Assembly (NCBI GenBank): GCA_946404705.1
Contig: CAMJES010000181.1
Location: 1 to 5,162, forward strand
Direction: 5' to 3'
Source: an uncultured Ruminococcus sp.
GTDB taxonomy: Bacteria; Bacillota; Clostridia; Oscillospirales; Ruminococcaceae
DNA length: 5,162 nt
The notes beneath the pieces are model-generated. The model searched no databases and had not been told where the DNA came from. It saw nothing but the letters and a program-made list of their open reading frames with translations. Positions 1 through 5,162 of the stretch are shown one piece after another (position 1 is the stretch's first letter; each line of letters starts with the position of its first letter). Made by a program: the position numbers and the translations under genes.

Positions 1-2
1 AG

Positions 3-1601
3 ACCCTTATCGGCTCGGACAGCCACACTCCCACAGGCGGCGGTATCGGTATGATCGCTATCGGCGCAGGCGGACTTGATGTTGCGGTTGCAATGGGCGG
101 CGGCGCTTATTACATTACATATCCGAAGATAGTTAACGTAAAGCTCACAGGCAAGCTTTCCCCGTGGGTAGCTGCAAAGGACGTTATCCTTGAAGTCCTC
201 CGCATTATGTCTGTTAAGGGCGGCGTTGGCAAGATAATCGAATATACAGGCGAGGGCGTAAAAACTCTTTCCGTTCCCGAACGTGCAACTATCACTAACA
301 TGGGCGCAGAGCTTGGTGCAACAACTTCTATCTTCCCGTCCGACGAGGTAACAAGACAGTTCCTCAAAGCTCAGAAGCGTGAAGACGTATGGCAGGAGCT
401 TTCCGCAGACCCCGACGCTGTTTACGATGAAACAATTGAAATCGATCTTTCAAAGCTTGCACCGCTTGCAGCTTGTCCTCATTCTCCCGATAATATCAAG
501 TCATCGGAAGACCTCAAGGGAATGAAGATAGATCAGGTCTGCATCGGTTCATGTACAAACAGCTCGCTTATGGATATGATGAAGGTCGCATATATCCTCA
601 AAGGCAAGACAGTTCACCCCGATGTTTCGCTTGCGATCGCTCCCGGTTCAAAGCAGGTACTTAATATGCTCGCAGAGAACGGCGCACTCGCAGATATCAT
701 CGATGCAGGCGCAAGAGTTCTTGAAAGTGCTTGCGGCCCCTGCATCGGTATGGGTCAGTCGCCTAACTCAAAGGGTATCTCACTTCGTACATTCAACAGA
801 AACTTCGAGGGCAGAAGCGGAACCAAGGACGGTCAGATCTATCTTGTATCTCCCGAAATGGCTGCATATTCCGCTATCAAGGGCGTTCTTTCCGACCCAC
901 GAGAGCTTGGCGAAATGCCCGAGTTCAAGATTCCCGAAGAGTTCGTTATCAATGACAATATGATCGTTCCTCCTGCTTCCGAGGCTGATATGGACAGCGT
1001 TGAGATACTCCGCGGCCCGAACATCAAGCCCTTCCCGAAGACAAGTCCTCTTGCAGACAGCATCGAAGCAAAATGCTCGCTTAAAGTCGGCGACAACATC
1101 ACGACCGACCACATTATGCCTGCAGGCGCAAAGATTCTTCCGCTTCGTTCAAATATTCCTGCAATTTCGAAGTTCTGCTTCACGGTATGCGATGAAAAGT
1201 TCCCGGAAAGAGCAGAAAGCTACGGCAAGAGCATTATCGTAGGCGGCGCAAACTACGGTCAGGGTTCGTCCCGTGAACACGCTGCGCTTGCACCTCTCCA
1301 CCTCGGCGTAAAGGCAGTTCTTGTAAAGAGCTTTGCCCGTATTCACCGTTCAAACCTTATCAACGCAGGTATCCTTCCTCTTACATTTGTAAACGAAGCT
1401 GACTATGACAAGATATCCGAAGACGATGTTCTTGAAATTGCAGACGTTCGCGCAGCTGTTGAAAGCGGTAAGTCCGAGCTTGTTGTAAAGAACAAGACAA
1501 CGGGCGAAGATATCCCCGTTCTCTGCGAGCTTACCGGCAGAACAAAGGATATTATCCTCGCAGGCGGACTTCTCGACTATACAAGAGAGAGCTTGAAGTA
1601 A
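3..1601 (+). CDS. acn: Aconitate hydratase, 5'-truncated by window edge
   Basis: Interconverts citrate and isocitrate through cis-aconitate, using a [4Fe-4S] cluster in the cytoplasm. The open frame runs into the left edge: codons from base 3 read TLIGSDSHTPTGGGIGM, the aconitase motif with the Asp-Ser-His active-site residues (bases 18-26). The ATG at 51 is therefore internal, not the start. About 532 residues are present and roughly 110 N-terminal ones are missing, assuming a family length near 640. The three cluster cysteines are visible: GSCTNS (Cys codon 552-554) and ACGPCIG (732-734 and 741-743). NRNFEGR carries the substrate-binding arginines. DNITTDHIMPAGA opens the C-terminal swivel domain, and YGQGSSREHAAL (about 1254-1289) contains the catalytic Ser. 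Both isomerase domains lie in one chain, which argues against two-subunit isopropylmalate isomerase. The form resembles the shorter Aquifex-type bacterial aconitases, although homoaconitase activity cannot be wholly excluded. Lysine codons are mostly AAG, suggesting high expression. First visible gene of an apparent acn-icd unit. Confidence 0.96.
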   Translation, partial: TLIGSDSHTPTGGGIGMIAIGAGGLDVAVAMGGGAYYITYPKIVNVKLTGKLSPWVAAKDVILEVLRIMSVKGGVGKIIEYTGEGVKTLSVPERATITNMGAELGATTSIFPSDEVTRQFLKAQKREDVWQELSADPDAVYDETIEIDLSKLAPLAACPHSPDNIKSSEDLKGMKIDQVCIGSCTNSSLMDMMKVAYILKGKTVHPDVSLAIAPGSKQVLNMLAENGALADIIDAGARVLESACGPCIGMGQSPNSKGISLRTFNRNFEGRSGTKDGQIYLVSPEMAAYSAIKGVLSDPRELGEMPEFKIPEEFVINDNMIVPPASEADMDSVEILRGPNIKPFPKTSPLADSIEAKCSLKVGDNITTDHIMPAGAKILPLRSNIPAISKFCFTVCDEKFPERAESYGKSIIVGGANYGQGSSREHAALAPLHLGVKAVLVKSFARIHRSNLINAGILPLTFVNEADYDKISEDDVLEIADVRAAVESGKSELVVKNKTTGEDIPVLCELTGRTKDIILAGGLLDYTRESLK

Positions 1602-1604
1602 AAA

Positions 1605-2036
1605 ATGTGCTGTTCAAAATGCGGCATGATATGCAGCGAGTGCAGTCGGCGTGAAGAGTTCGGCTGCTCGGGCTGCAATGAAATGTCAAGCGGATATTGG
1701 GGCGAAAAGTGCGAGATAAAGGTATGCTGTGAAGCTAAAAAGCTGGAGCATTGCGGACTTTGCCCCGATTTTCCGTGTGAAATGCTGCGAGAGATCACCT
1801 ACGATGAAGAACTCGGCGATGACGGAGAGCGGCTTCTGAACGCAAAAAAATGGGCGGACGAAAGCAAAGAAAGTTCCGAAATCAGAATAAAGAATTTTCT
1901 GTTCGGTATTTCGCTCGGAGCGGTTTTAGGCGCTGTTTTCGGTGCATGGCAGGGAATGACGGCGGCTTTCGTTACCGGCGGTATCATCATCGGCGCAGGT
2001 ATCGCAGTATTAATAAATATCAGTAAAAAACAATGA
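1605..2036 (+). CDS. DUF3795-type cysteine-rich protein with C-terminal membrane hairpin
   Basis: A 143-residue protein of unknown function. The N-terminal 58 residues contain 13 cysteines in paired patterns (CxxxCxxC near 6-13, GCSGC at 20-24, CC at 41-42, HCGLCPDFPC at 49-58). The last motif, with YWGEKCEIKVCC before it, is what I know from the DUF3795 family, which is thought to bind zinc or another metal. A charged linker (about 62-96) leads to two glycine/alanine-rich hydrophobic stretches at about 98-115 and 119-138, then a basic tail SKKQ, so the domain is probably membrane-anchored by a hairpin. The start at 1605 is three bases after the aconitase stop. The only purine-rich stretch, AAGAGAGAG at 1583-1591, sits 13 bases upstream, so translation may depend on coupling to acn. 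The next ATG (residue 8) would lose conserved cysteines. Its stop overlaps an ATG at 2033, but the downstream gene more likely begins at 2054. The family call is from motif recall; the function is unknown. Confidence 0.8.
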   Translation: MCCSKCGMICSECSRREEFGCSGCNEMSSGYWGEKCEIKVCCEAKKLEHCGLCPDFPCEMLREITYDEELGDDGERLLNAKKWADESKESSEIRIKNFLFGISLGAVLGAVFGAWQGMTAAFVTGGIIIGAGIAVLINISKKQ

Positions 2037-2037
2037 C

Positions 2038-2043
2038 AGGAGA
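2038..2043 (+). promoter_or_regulatory. Ribosome binding site fixing the TraX-like start at 2054
   Basis: AGGAGA lies 10 bases before the ATG at 2054. It is downstream of the in-frame ATG at 2033, which overlaps the previous stop as ATGA, so it cannot serve that upstream codon. It therefore favours 2054 as the start and a 258-residue protein rather than 265. Confidence 0.65.
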
Positions 2044-2053
2044 AGTACATCAA

Positions 2054-2830
2054 ATGAATGACATAACTACACAAAACAAACAGAATTTGACCAAAGAAAA
2101 ATTTTCGCTCGGTTCGGACGTAATAAAGTATTTTGCGGCTTTGGCAATGCTTATCGACCATATCGCATGGTGCTTTGTCGATACATATTCCGCTGCCGGA
2201 TATATTATGCATACGATAGGGAGAATGACTGCTCCGATAATGACATATTTCATTGTTGAAGGCTTTCATTACACAAGAAACTTGAACAAATATCTGCTAA
2301 GGCTTGCAATTTTTGCCGCGGATTCGTGGATACCGTTCATTTTTATGGAATTCGGAACGCTTTCACCGTTTATTTTTGATGAAGGAAATATGTATTTTAA
2401 CCCTATGCAGGGAGTTATCTATACATTTTTCTTGACTGTGCTTGCCCTTAAAACCGTTCATTCGGAAAAGCTGAAAAAGCCCGTGAAAGTCTTGATCGTT
2501 TTCGGTTTGTGCATTCTTTCAACGATTGGCGACTGGTTTTTCTTCCCGATCATCTGGGCGTTGCTTCTTGACAAGTTCAGAGGCAATTTTAAAAAGCAGG
2601 CTATCGCATTTGTAGCTTCTTCGGCATTGCTTGTGACAGGAATGATAGCTCTCAGCGGTGATTTTCTGCCGAATTCATTCCAGTACGGCGTTCTGCTTGC
2701 CCTGATCCCTCTGTATTTTTACAACGGACAGAAGGGCAGAGGCGGCAAATTCAACAAATGGTTTTTCTACGTTTTTTATCCTGCACATATGTTGTTGTTA
2801 GGCGTATTAAGATGGTACGTTCTGATATAA
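2054..2830 (+). CDS. TraX family integral membrane protein
   Basis: A 258-residue polytopic membrane protein with about eight hydrophobic segments. The TraX-type pattern is visible: VIKYFAALAMLIDHIAW near residues 23-39 with an Asp-His pair (35-36), then IGRMTAPIMTYFIVEGFHYTRN followed by YLLRLAIFA, and a C-terminal FFYVFYPAHMLLL ending in a conserved-looking His at 245. In the F plasmid, TraX N-acetylates pilin, and the family is related to membrane acyltransferases. Chromosomal Firmicute homologues have no settled substrate, so conjugation should not be inferred. No tra gene, relaxase or pilin gene is nearby. The start at 2054 is chosen from the AGGAGA site; ATG 2033 would add seven residues and overlap the upstream stop. 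The gene ends 18 bases before icd and shares its direction, so it is probably co-transcribed. Codon choice (mixed AAA/AAG) and base composition are less biased than in the flanking enzymes. A plausible but untested role is acylation of a surface molecule. Confidence 0.85.
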   Translation: MNDITTQNKQNLTKEKFSLGSDVIKYFAALAMLIDHIAWCFVDTYSAAGYIMHTIGRMTAPIMTYFIVEGFHYTRNLNKYLLRLAIFAADSWIPFIFMEFGTLSPFIFDEGNMYFNPMQGVIYTFFLTVLALKTVHSEKLKKPVKVLIVFGLCILSTIGDWFFFPIIWALLLDKFRGNFKKQAIAFVASSALLVTGMIALSGDFLPNSFQYGVLLALIPLYFYNGQKGRGGKFNKWFFYVFYPAHMLLLGVLRWYVLI

Positions 2831-2848
2831 ATCAAGGAGGTTTTTATT

Positions 2849-4060
2849 ATGGAAAAGATCAAAATGACCACTCCGCTCGTTGAAATGGACGGCGATGAGA
2901 TGACCCGTGTAATTTGGAAGATGATAAAGGATATTCTTATCCTTCCTTATGTCGAACTTAACACGGAATACTACGACCTCGGTCTTGAAAACCGCAATGC
3001 GACAGATGATAAGGTCACAGTTGACTCTGCAGAAGCTACCAAAAAGTACGGCGTTGCTGTAAAGTGCGCTACCATTACACCGAATGCTGCCCGTATGACC
3101 GAGTATAATCTTAAGGAAATGTGGAAATCTCCTAACGGAACTATCAGAGCAATTCTCGATGGTACAGTTTTCCGTACACCTATCATTGTAAAGGGCATCA
3201 CTCCTTATATTCCTACTTGGACAAAGCCTATCACAATTGCCCGTCACGCTTACGGCGATGTTTACAAGAACACCGAGCTTAAAGTTGCAGAGGGCGCAAA
3301 GGCTGAACTCGTTGTAACAAACAAGGACGGCAGCGAGGAGCGTTCGCTTATCCATGAATTCAAGGATACAGACGGTATCATTCAGGGACTTCACAACACG
3401 GACAAGTCCATTTCAAGCTTTGCAAGAGCTTGCTTTAACTTTGCAGTTGATACAAAGCAGGATCTTTGGTTTGCAACCAAGGACACTATCTCAAAGAAGT
3501 ACGACCACCGCTTTAAGGATATCTTTGCCGAGATATATGAAAATGAATACAAGGCAAAGTTTGAAGAACTCGGAATTGAGTATTTCTATACTCTTATCGA
3601 TGACGCTGTTGCAAGAGTTATTCGTTCTAACGGCGGTTATATCTGGGCTTGTAAGAACTATGACGGCGATGTAATGTCCGATATGGTAGCAACAGCCTAC
3701 GGCAGCCTTGCAATGATGACATCCGTACTCGTTTCTCCGACAGGTGTTTACGAATACGAAGCTGCACACGGCACGGTTCAGCGCCACTATTATAAGTATC
3801 TTAAGGGCGAAACAACGTCCACAAACAGCGTTGCAACGATCTTTGCTTGGTCGGGTGCGCTGCGCAAGAGAGGCGAGCTTGATAATAACAGCGAGCTTAT
3901 GCGTTATGCCGACAATCTTGAAAAGGCTACTATTCAGACAATTGAGGAAGGCGTTATGACTGGCGACCTTGAAGCTCTTTCCTCTATTCCTAACAAGAAA
4001 AAGGTTGACACAGAGGCATTCCTCGTTGCTATAAACGAGCGTCTTGCAAAGCTTATGTAA
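2849..4060 (+). CDS. icd: NADP-dependent isocitrate dehydrogenase, eukaryote-like homodimeric type
   Basis: Oxidatively decarboxylates isocitrate to 2-oxoglutarate, making NADPH in the cytoplasm. The 403-residue protein is full length and recalls human IDH1 along its whole length, with nearly the same numbering. Isocitrate-binding residues are Ser94, Asn96 and Arg100 (KSPNGTIR), Arg109 (GTVFR) and Arg132 (ARHAYGD). The catalytic pair is Tyr139 and Lys211 (ATKDTI). Metal ligands are Asp251, Asp274 and Asp278 (YDGDVMSD). HGTVQRHY places Arg312 and His313 where IDH1 uses Arg314 and His315 to grip the NADP 2'-phosphate, supporting NADP over NAD. Arg259 replaces IDH1 Lys260, a conservative change. 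A perfect AAGGAGG (2834-2840) lies 8 bases before the ATG, consistent with strong translation, as is the AAG-rich lysine codon use. It shares a direction and probably a transcript with the aconitase that makes its substrate. This is the eukaryote-like subfamily rather than the E. coli Icd type. Identification is very secure; cofactor preference is inferred from motifs. Confidence 0.97.
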   Translation: MEKIKMTTPLVEMDGDEMTRVIWKMIKDILILPYVELNTEYYDLGLENRNATDDKVTVDSAEATKKYGVAVKCATITPNAARMTEYNLKEMWKSPNGTIRAILDGTVFRTPIIVKGITPYIPTWTKPITIARHAYGDVYKNTELKVAEGAKAELVVTNKDGSEERSLIHEFKDTDGIIQGLHNTDKSISSFARACFNFAVDTKQDLWFATKDTISKKYDHRFKDIFAEIYENEYKAKFEELGIEYFYTLIDDAVARVIRSNGGYIWACKNYDGDVMSDMVATAYGSLAMMTSVLVSPTGVYEYEAAHGTVQRHYYKYLKGETTSTNSVATIFAWSGALRKRGELDNNSELMRYADNLEKATIQTIEEGVMTGDLEALSSIPNKKKVDTEAFLVAINERLAKLM

Positions 4061-4066
4061 TTAAAT

Positions 4067-4098
4067 GCAGCGCCGCGCATGAACAGGTGCGGTGCTGC
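4067..4098 (+). terminator. GC-rich hairpin between icd and rex, weak or partial terminator
   Basis: Bases 4067-4078 pair with 4087-4098 over 12 positions (GCAGCGCCGC against GCGGTGCTGC plus two inner pairs), including two G-T wobbles, around the 8-base loop ATGAACAG. It starts 6 bases after the icd stop. The following sequence is TTAAATTTC rather than a run of T, so full intrinsic termination is doubtful. It could instead attenuate read-through into rex or protect the 3' end of the upstream transcript. Confidence 0.6.
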
Positions 4099-4121
4099 TT
4101 AAATTTCGGGAGAAGTTGTAA

Positions 4122-4769
4122 ATGCAAAAACCAAAGAGATCCGAGATATCATCATCGGTAATAAAACGCCTGCCGAGGTATTACAGATTTATCGGCGAGC
4201 TAATAAAACAAGGGGTCGTCCGCAGTTCATCGGGGGAGCTTGCAGAGAAAATGTCGCTGACAGCGTCGCAGATCCGTCAAGATTTTAATTGCTTCGGCGG
4301 CTTCGGTCAGCAGGGCTACGGTTATAATTTAGTCGAGCTGAGGACGGAAATAGGCAAGATACTCGGTATCGACCGCGGATATAAGGCGGTGCTTTTCGGA
4401 GCAGGAAACCTCGGAAAAGCAATTGCAAGCCACATGAATTTCAGCGAGTACGGCTGGGAGCTTATCGGTATCTTTGACAGCGACCTGCGCAAGGAAAACG
4501 AAAAGGTCGCCGATCTTTCGGTAATGCATATCAGCCGCATAGAAAGCTTTATCACCGAAAACCGCCCCGAGATCGCGATACTCTGTATTCCGAAAGCTGC
4601 GGCTCAGGAATATGCCGATAAGCTTGTTTCGCTCGGCATAAAAGCGTTTTGGAATTTCAGTCACTATGACCTGAAGGTATCCCACAAAGATATCGTTGTT
4701 CAGAATGTCCACCTCGGCGACAGCATTATGACGCTTTCCTACGGACTTACAACTTTTGAAGAAGAATAA
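4122..4769 (+). CDS. rex: Redox-sensing transcriptional repressor Rex
   Basis: A cytoplasmic DNA-binding repressor that senses the NADH/NAD+ ratio; in Gram-positive bacteria NADH binding releases it from operators, usually in front of fermentation and respiration genes. The 215-residue length is typical. Residues about 1-80 are the winged helix: IKRLPRYYRFI, then GVVRSSSGELAEKMSLTASQIRQDF with the recognition helix near 47-55, then the wing FGGFGQQGYGYN. The Rossmann domain begins with VLFGAGNLGKA, whose GxGxxG glycines are 93, 95 and 98, and GIFD carries the acidic end of the second strand. The C-terminal NVHLGDSIMTLSYGL is the Rex dimer-swap helix signature. GGGAG at 4108-4112 sits 9 bases before the ATG. 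The 61-base gap to icd holds only the hairpin, so rex may be read partly from the upstream transcript; no separate promoter was evident. No convincing Rex operator was found in the window, so targets, including the neighbouring enzymes, remain unproven. Confidence 0.96.
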   Translation: MQKPKRSEISSSVIKRLPRYYRFIGELIKQGVVRSSSGELAEKMSLTASQIRQDFNCFGGFGQQGYGYNLVELRTEIGKILGIDRGYKAVLFGAGNLGKAIASHMNFSEYGWELIGIFDSDLRKENEKVADLSVMHISRIESFITENRPEIAILCIPKAAAQEYADKLVSLGIKAFWNFSHYDLKVSHKDIVVQNVHLGDSIMTLSYGLTTFEEE

Positions 4770-4777
4770 CTTTTTAC

Positions 4778-4809
4778 TGCATCGTTTTAACAGAACGGTG
4801 CATTTTTTT
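4778..4809 (+). terminator. Intrinsic terminator of rex
   Basis: TGCATCGTT (4778-4786) pairs with AACGGTGCA (4794-4802) as nine pairs with one G-T wobble around the loop TTAACAG. Seven T follow directly (4803-4809). It begins 8 bases after the rex stop, so transcription from the upstream genes should end here. Confidence 0.88.
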
Positions 4810-4870
4810 CCTCCCAATGTGAAAATTAGGTGTAAATTTTGTACAATTAATAAAATATTGAGCTAATCTC

Positions 4871-4899
4871 TTTCTTTATTTTATAGAATGTGATATAAT
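4871..4899 (+). promoter_or_regulatory. Putative extended -10 promoter for the lipoprotein gene
   Basis: TATAAT at 4894-4899 is a perfect -10 hexamer and is preceded by TGA (4891-4893), giving the extended -10 form TGnTATAAT. At a 17-base spacing the -35 position (4871-4876) reads TTTCTT, a poor match, so the promoter would rely on the extended -10. A transcript starting near 4906 would carry a leader of about 93 bases before GTG 4999. The rest of 4810-4998 is AT-rich, contains the hairpin at 4918-4981, and shows no other gene. Confidence 0.5.
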
Positions 4900-4917
4900 A
4901 TTTTATTGTAAATGTAT

Positions 4918-4981
4918 GAAATGTTATTAAGGAAAAAACGCTGCTTGGCATTGAAAGAGTTTACTTAATAAAAGTCATTTC
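4918..4981 (+). other. Possible leader hairpin upstream of the lipoprotein start
   Basis: GAAATG plus TTATTAAG (4918-4931) is complementary to CTTAATAA (4964-4971) and CATTTC (4976-4981). This gives an 8-pair inner and a 6-pair outer helix separated only by a 4-base bulge, AAGT (4972-4975). The 32-base loop includes AAAC (4936-4939) and GTTT (4959-4962), which could also pair. The structure lies between the putative promoter and the ribosome site at 4985. It fits no riboswitch class I recognise, and the AT-rich context means chance pairing is possible. Confidence 0.35.
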
Positions 4982-4984
4982 TTT

Positions 4985-4989
4985 AGGAG
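4985..4989 (+). promoter_or_regulatory. Ribosome binding site selecting GTG 4999
   Basis: AGGAG ends 9 bases before GTG 4999, a normal spacing. The TTG at 4996 would be only 6 bases away and no in-frame ATG is suitably placed, so GTG is the best start for the downstream reading frame. Confidence 0.6.
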
Positions 4990-4998
4990 ATCAGTTTG

Positions 4999-5118
4999 GT
5001 GAGAGTTTTAAAATTATTATGTACTTTGGTAACAATAAGCTTTTTGGGCTGCGGCTGCACAGACCTTTCTGAGGTTTCGGAAGCCGGTGGTGAATCGGAT
5101 ATTGATTCATCTGCTGAA
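4999..5118 (+). CDS. Putative lipoprotein, N-terminal fragment only
   Basis: Forty genuine codons remain before adapter sequence begins. They read as a short basic start (MRVLK), a hydrophobic core (LLCTLVTISFLG), then cysteines at 18 and 20 followed by a Ser/Glu/Asp/Gly-rich stretch (TDLSEVSEAGGESDIDSSAE). This is the layout of a lipoprotein signal peptide with lipidation at Cys18, followed by the flexible acidic linker common in surface lipoproteins. The lipobox FLGC is imperfect because Phe occupies the -3 position, where Leu is usual. The start is GTG, supported by AGGAG 9 bases upstream. A promoter-like element and possible leader hairpin precede it, and rex is terminated upstream, so it appears to be an independent transcription unit. 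The mature domain is not in the window, so no function can be given. The frame stays open through the adapter to the end, but those residues are artefactual. Confidence 0.6.
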
Positions 5119-5162
5119 AGATCGGAAGAGCGTCGTGTAGGGAAAGAGTGTAGATCTCGGTG
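5119..5162. other. Illumina TruSeq universal adapter (contamination)
   Basis: All 44 bases to the end match, from memory, the reverse complement of the TruSeq universal adapter. It begins AGATCGGAAGAGC (5119-5131), passes through CGTCGTGTAGGGAAAGAG (5131-5148) and ends TAGATCTCGGTG. It is not part of the organism's genome. Genuine sequence ends at about 5118; the A at 5119 could come from A-tailing. Translated in the lipoprotein frame it gives RSEERRVGKECRSR, a peptide that recurs as an artefact in predicted proteomes. Confidence 0.97.

Noticed and set aside
3..1601. Isopropylmalate isomerase as the identity of the first gene
   Set aside because: The large- and small-subunit-like domains are fused in one chain with aconitase-type motifs, and icd rather than leucine genes follows.
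1799..2269. Long minus-strand open frame across the DUF3795/TraX-like junction
   Set aside because: It is antisense to two better-supported genes and its translation shows no recognisable domain; likewise for the other overlapping frames on both strands within acn, icd and rex.
2054..2830. Evidence of a conjugative or mobile element from the TraX-like gene
   Set aside because: Chromosomal TraX homologues are common in Firmicutes, and there is no relaxase, integrase, transposase, pilin gene or attachment repeat nearby.
4785..4793. TTAACA half-site resembling a Rex operator after rex
   Set aside because: It has no matching inverted half at the right spacing and lies in the loop of the intrinsic terminator.
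4822..4840. Inverted AAAATT / AATTTT repeat after the rex terminator
   Set aside because: It is short, pure A/T and expected by chance in this AT-rich spacer.
4839..4867. Second promoter candidate, TTGTAC and GCTAAT at 17-base spacing
   Set aside because: Both boxes match the consensus poorly, and the extended -10 at 4891-4899 is better and closer to the gene.
5119..5162. An Arg/Glu-rich C-terminal extension of the lipoprotein
   Set aside because: The encoding bases are sequencing adapter, so the peptide is an artefact.

Overview
The window looks like chromosomal DNA from an anaerobic Firmicute, most likely a gut Clostridia member of the Ruminococcus/Oscillospiraceae type. This is inferred from moderate G+C, strong AAGGAGG-type ribosome sites, a Rex repressor, and a eukaryote-like NADP isocitrate dehydrogenase next to a single-chain aconitase. 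No 16S or other marker is present, so the assignment is soft. All recognised genes are on the + strand.

Layout. Positions 3-1601 hold the 3' four fifths of an aconitase gene, cut by the left edge. Three bases later comes a small cysteine-rich DUF3795-type protein with a C-terminal membrane hairpin (1605-2036). A TraX-family polytopic membrane protein follows (2054-2830), then NADP-dependent isocitrate dehydrogenase (2849-4060). Gaps are 3, 17 and 18 bases with no terminator between them, so these four genes are probably one transcription unit. A GC-rich hairpin with a poor T tract (4067-4098) separates them from rex (4122-4769), which ends in a good intrinsic terminator (4778-4809). The AT-rich stretch 4810-4998 holds a plausible extended -10 promoter and a possible leader hairpin. 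After it, the first 40 codons of a putative lipoprotein start at GTG 4999.

The last 44 bases (5119-5162) are not biological. They match the Illumina TruSeq universal adapter in reverse complement, so genuine sequence ends at about 5118 and this is very probably the end of an assembled contig.

Function. Aconitase and isocitrate dehydrogenase catalyse consecutive steps from citrate to 2-oxoglutarate. In many anaerobes this oxidative branch supplies glutamate carbon and NADPH. Rex reads the NADH/NAD+ ratio and usually represses fermentation genes; its position beside this branch suggests a redox link, but no Rex operator was found here. The DUF3795 and TraX-like genes have no established role in the pathway. 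I see no evidence for an undescribed defence, mobile or RNA system; the main points for follow-up are the adapter, the two membrane-protein genes inside the acn-icd unit, and the leader hairpin at 4918-4981.
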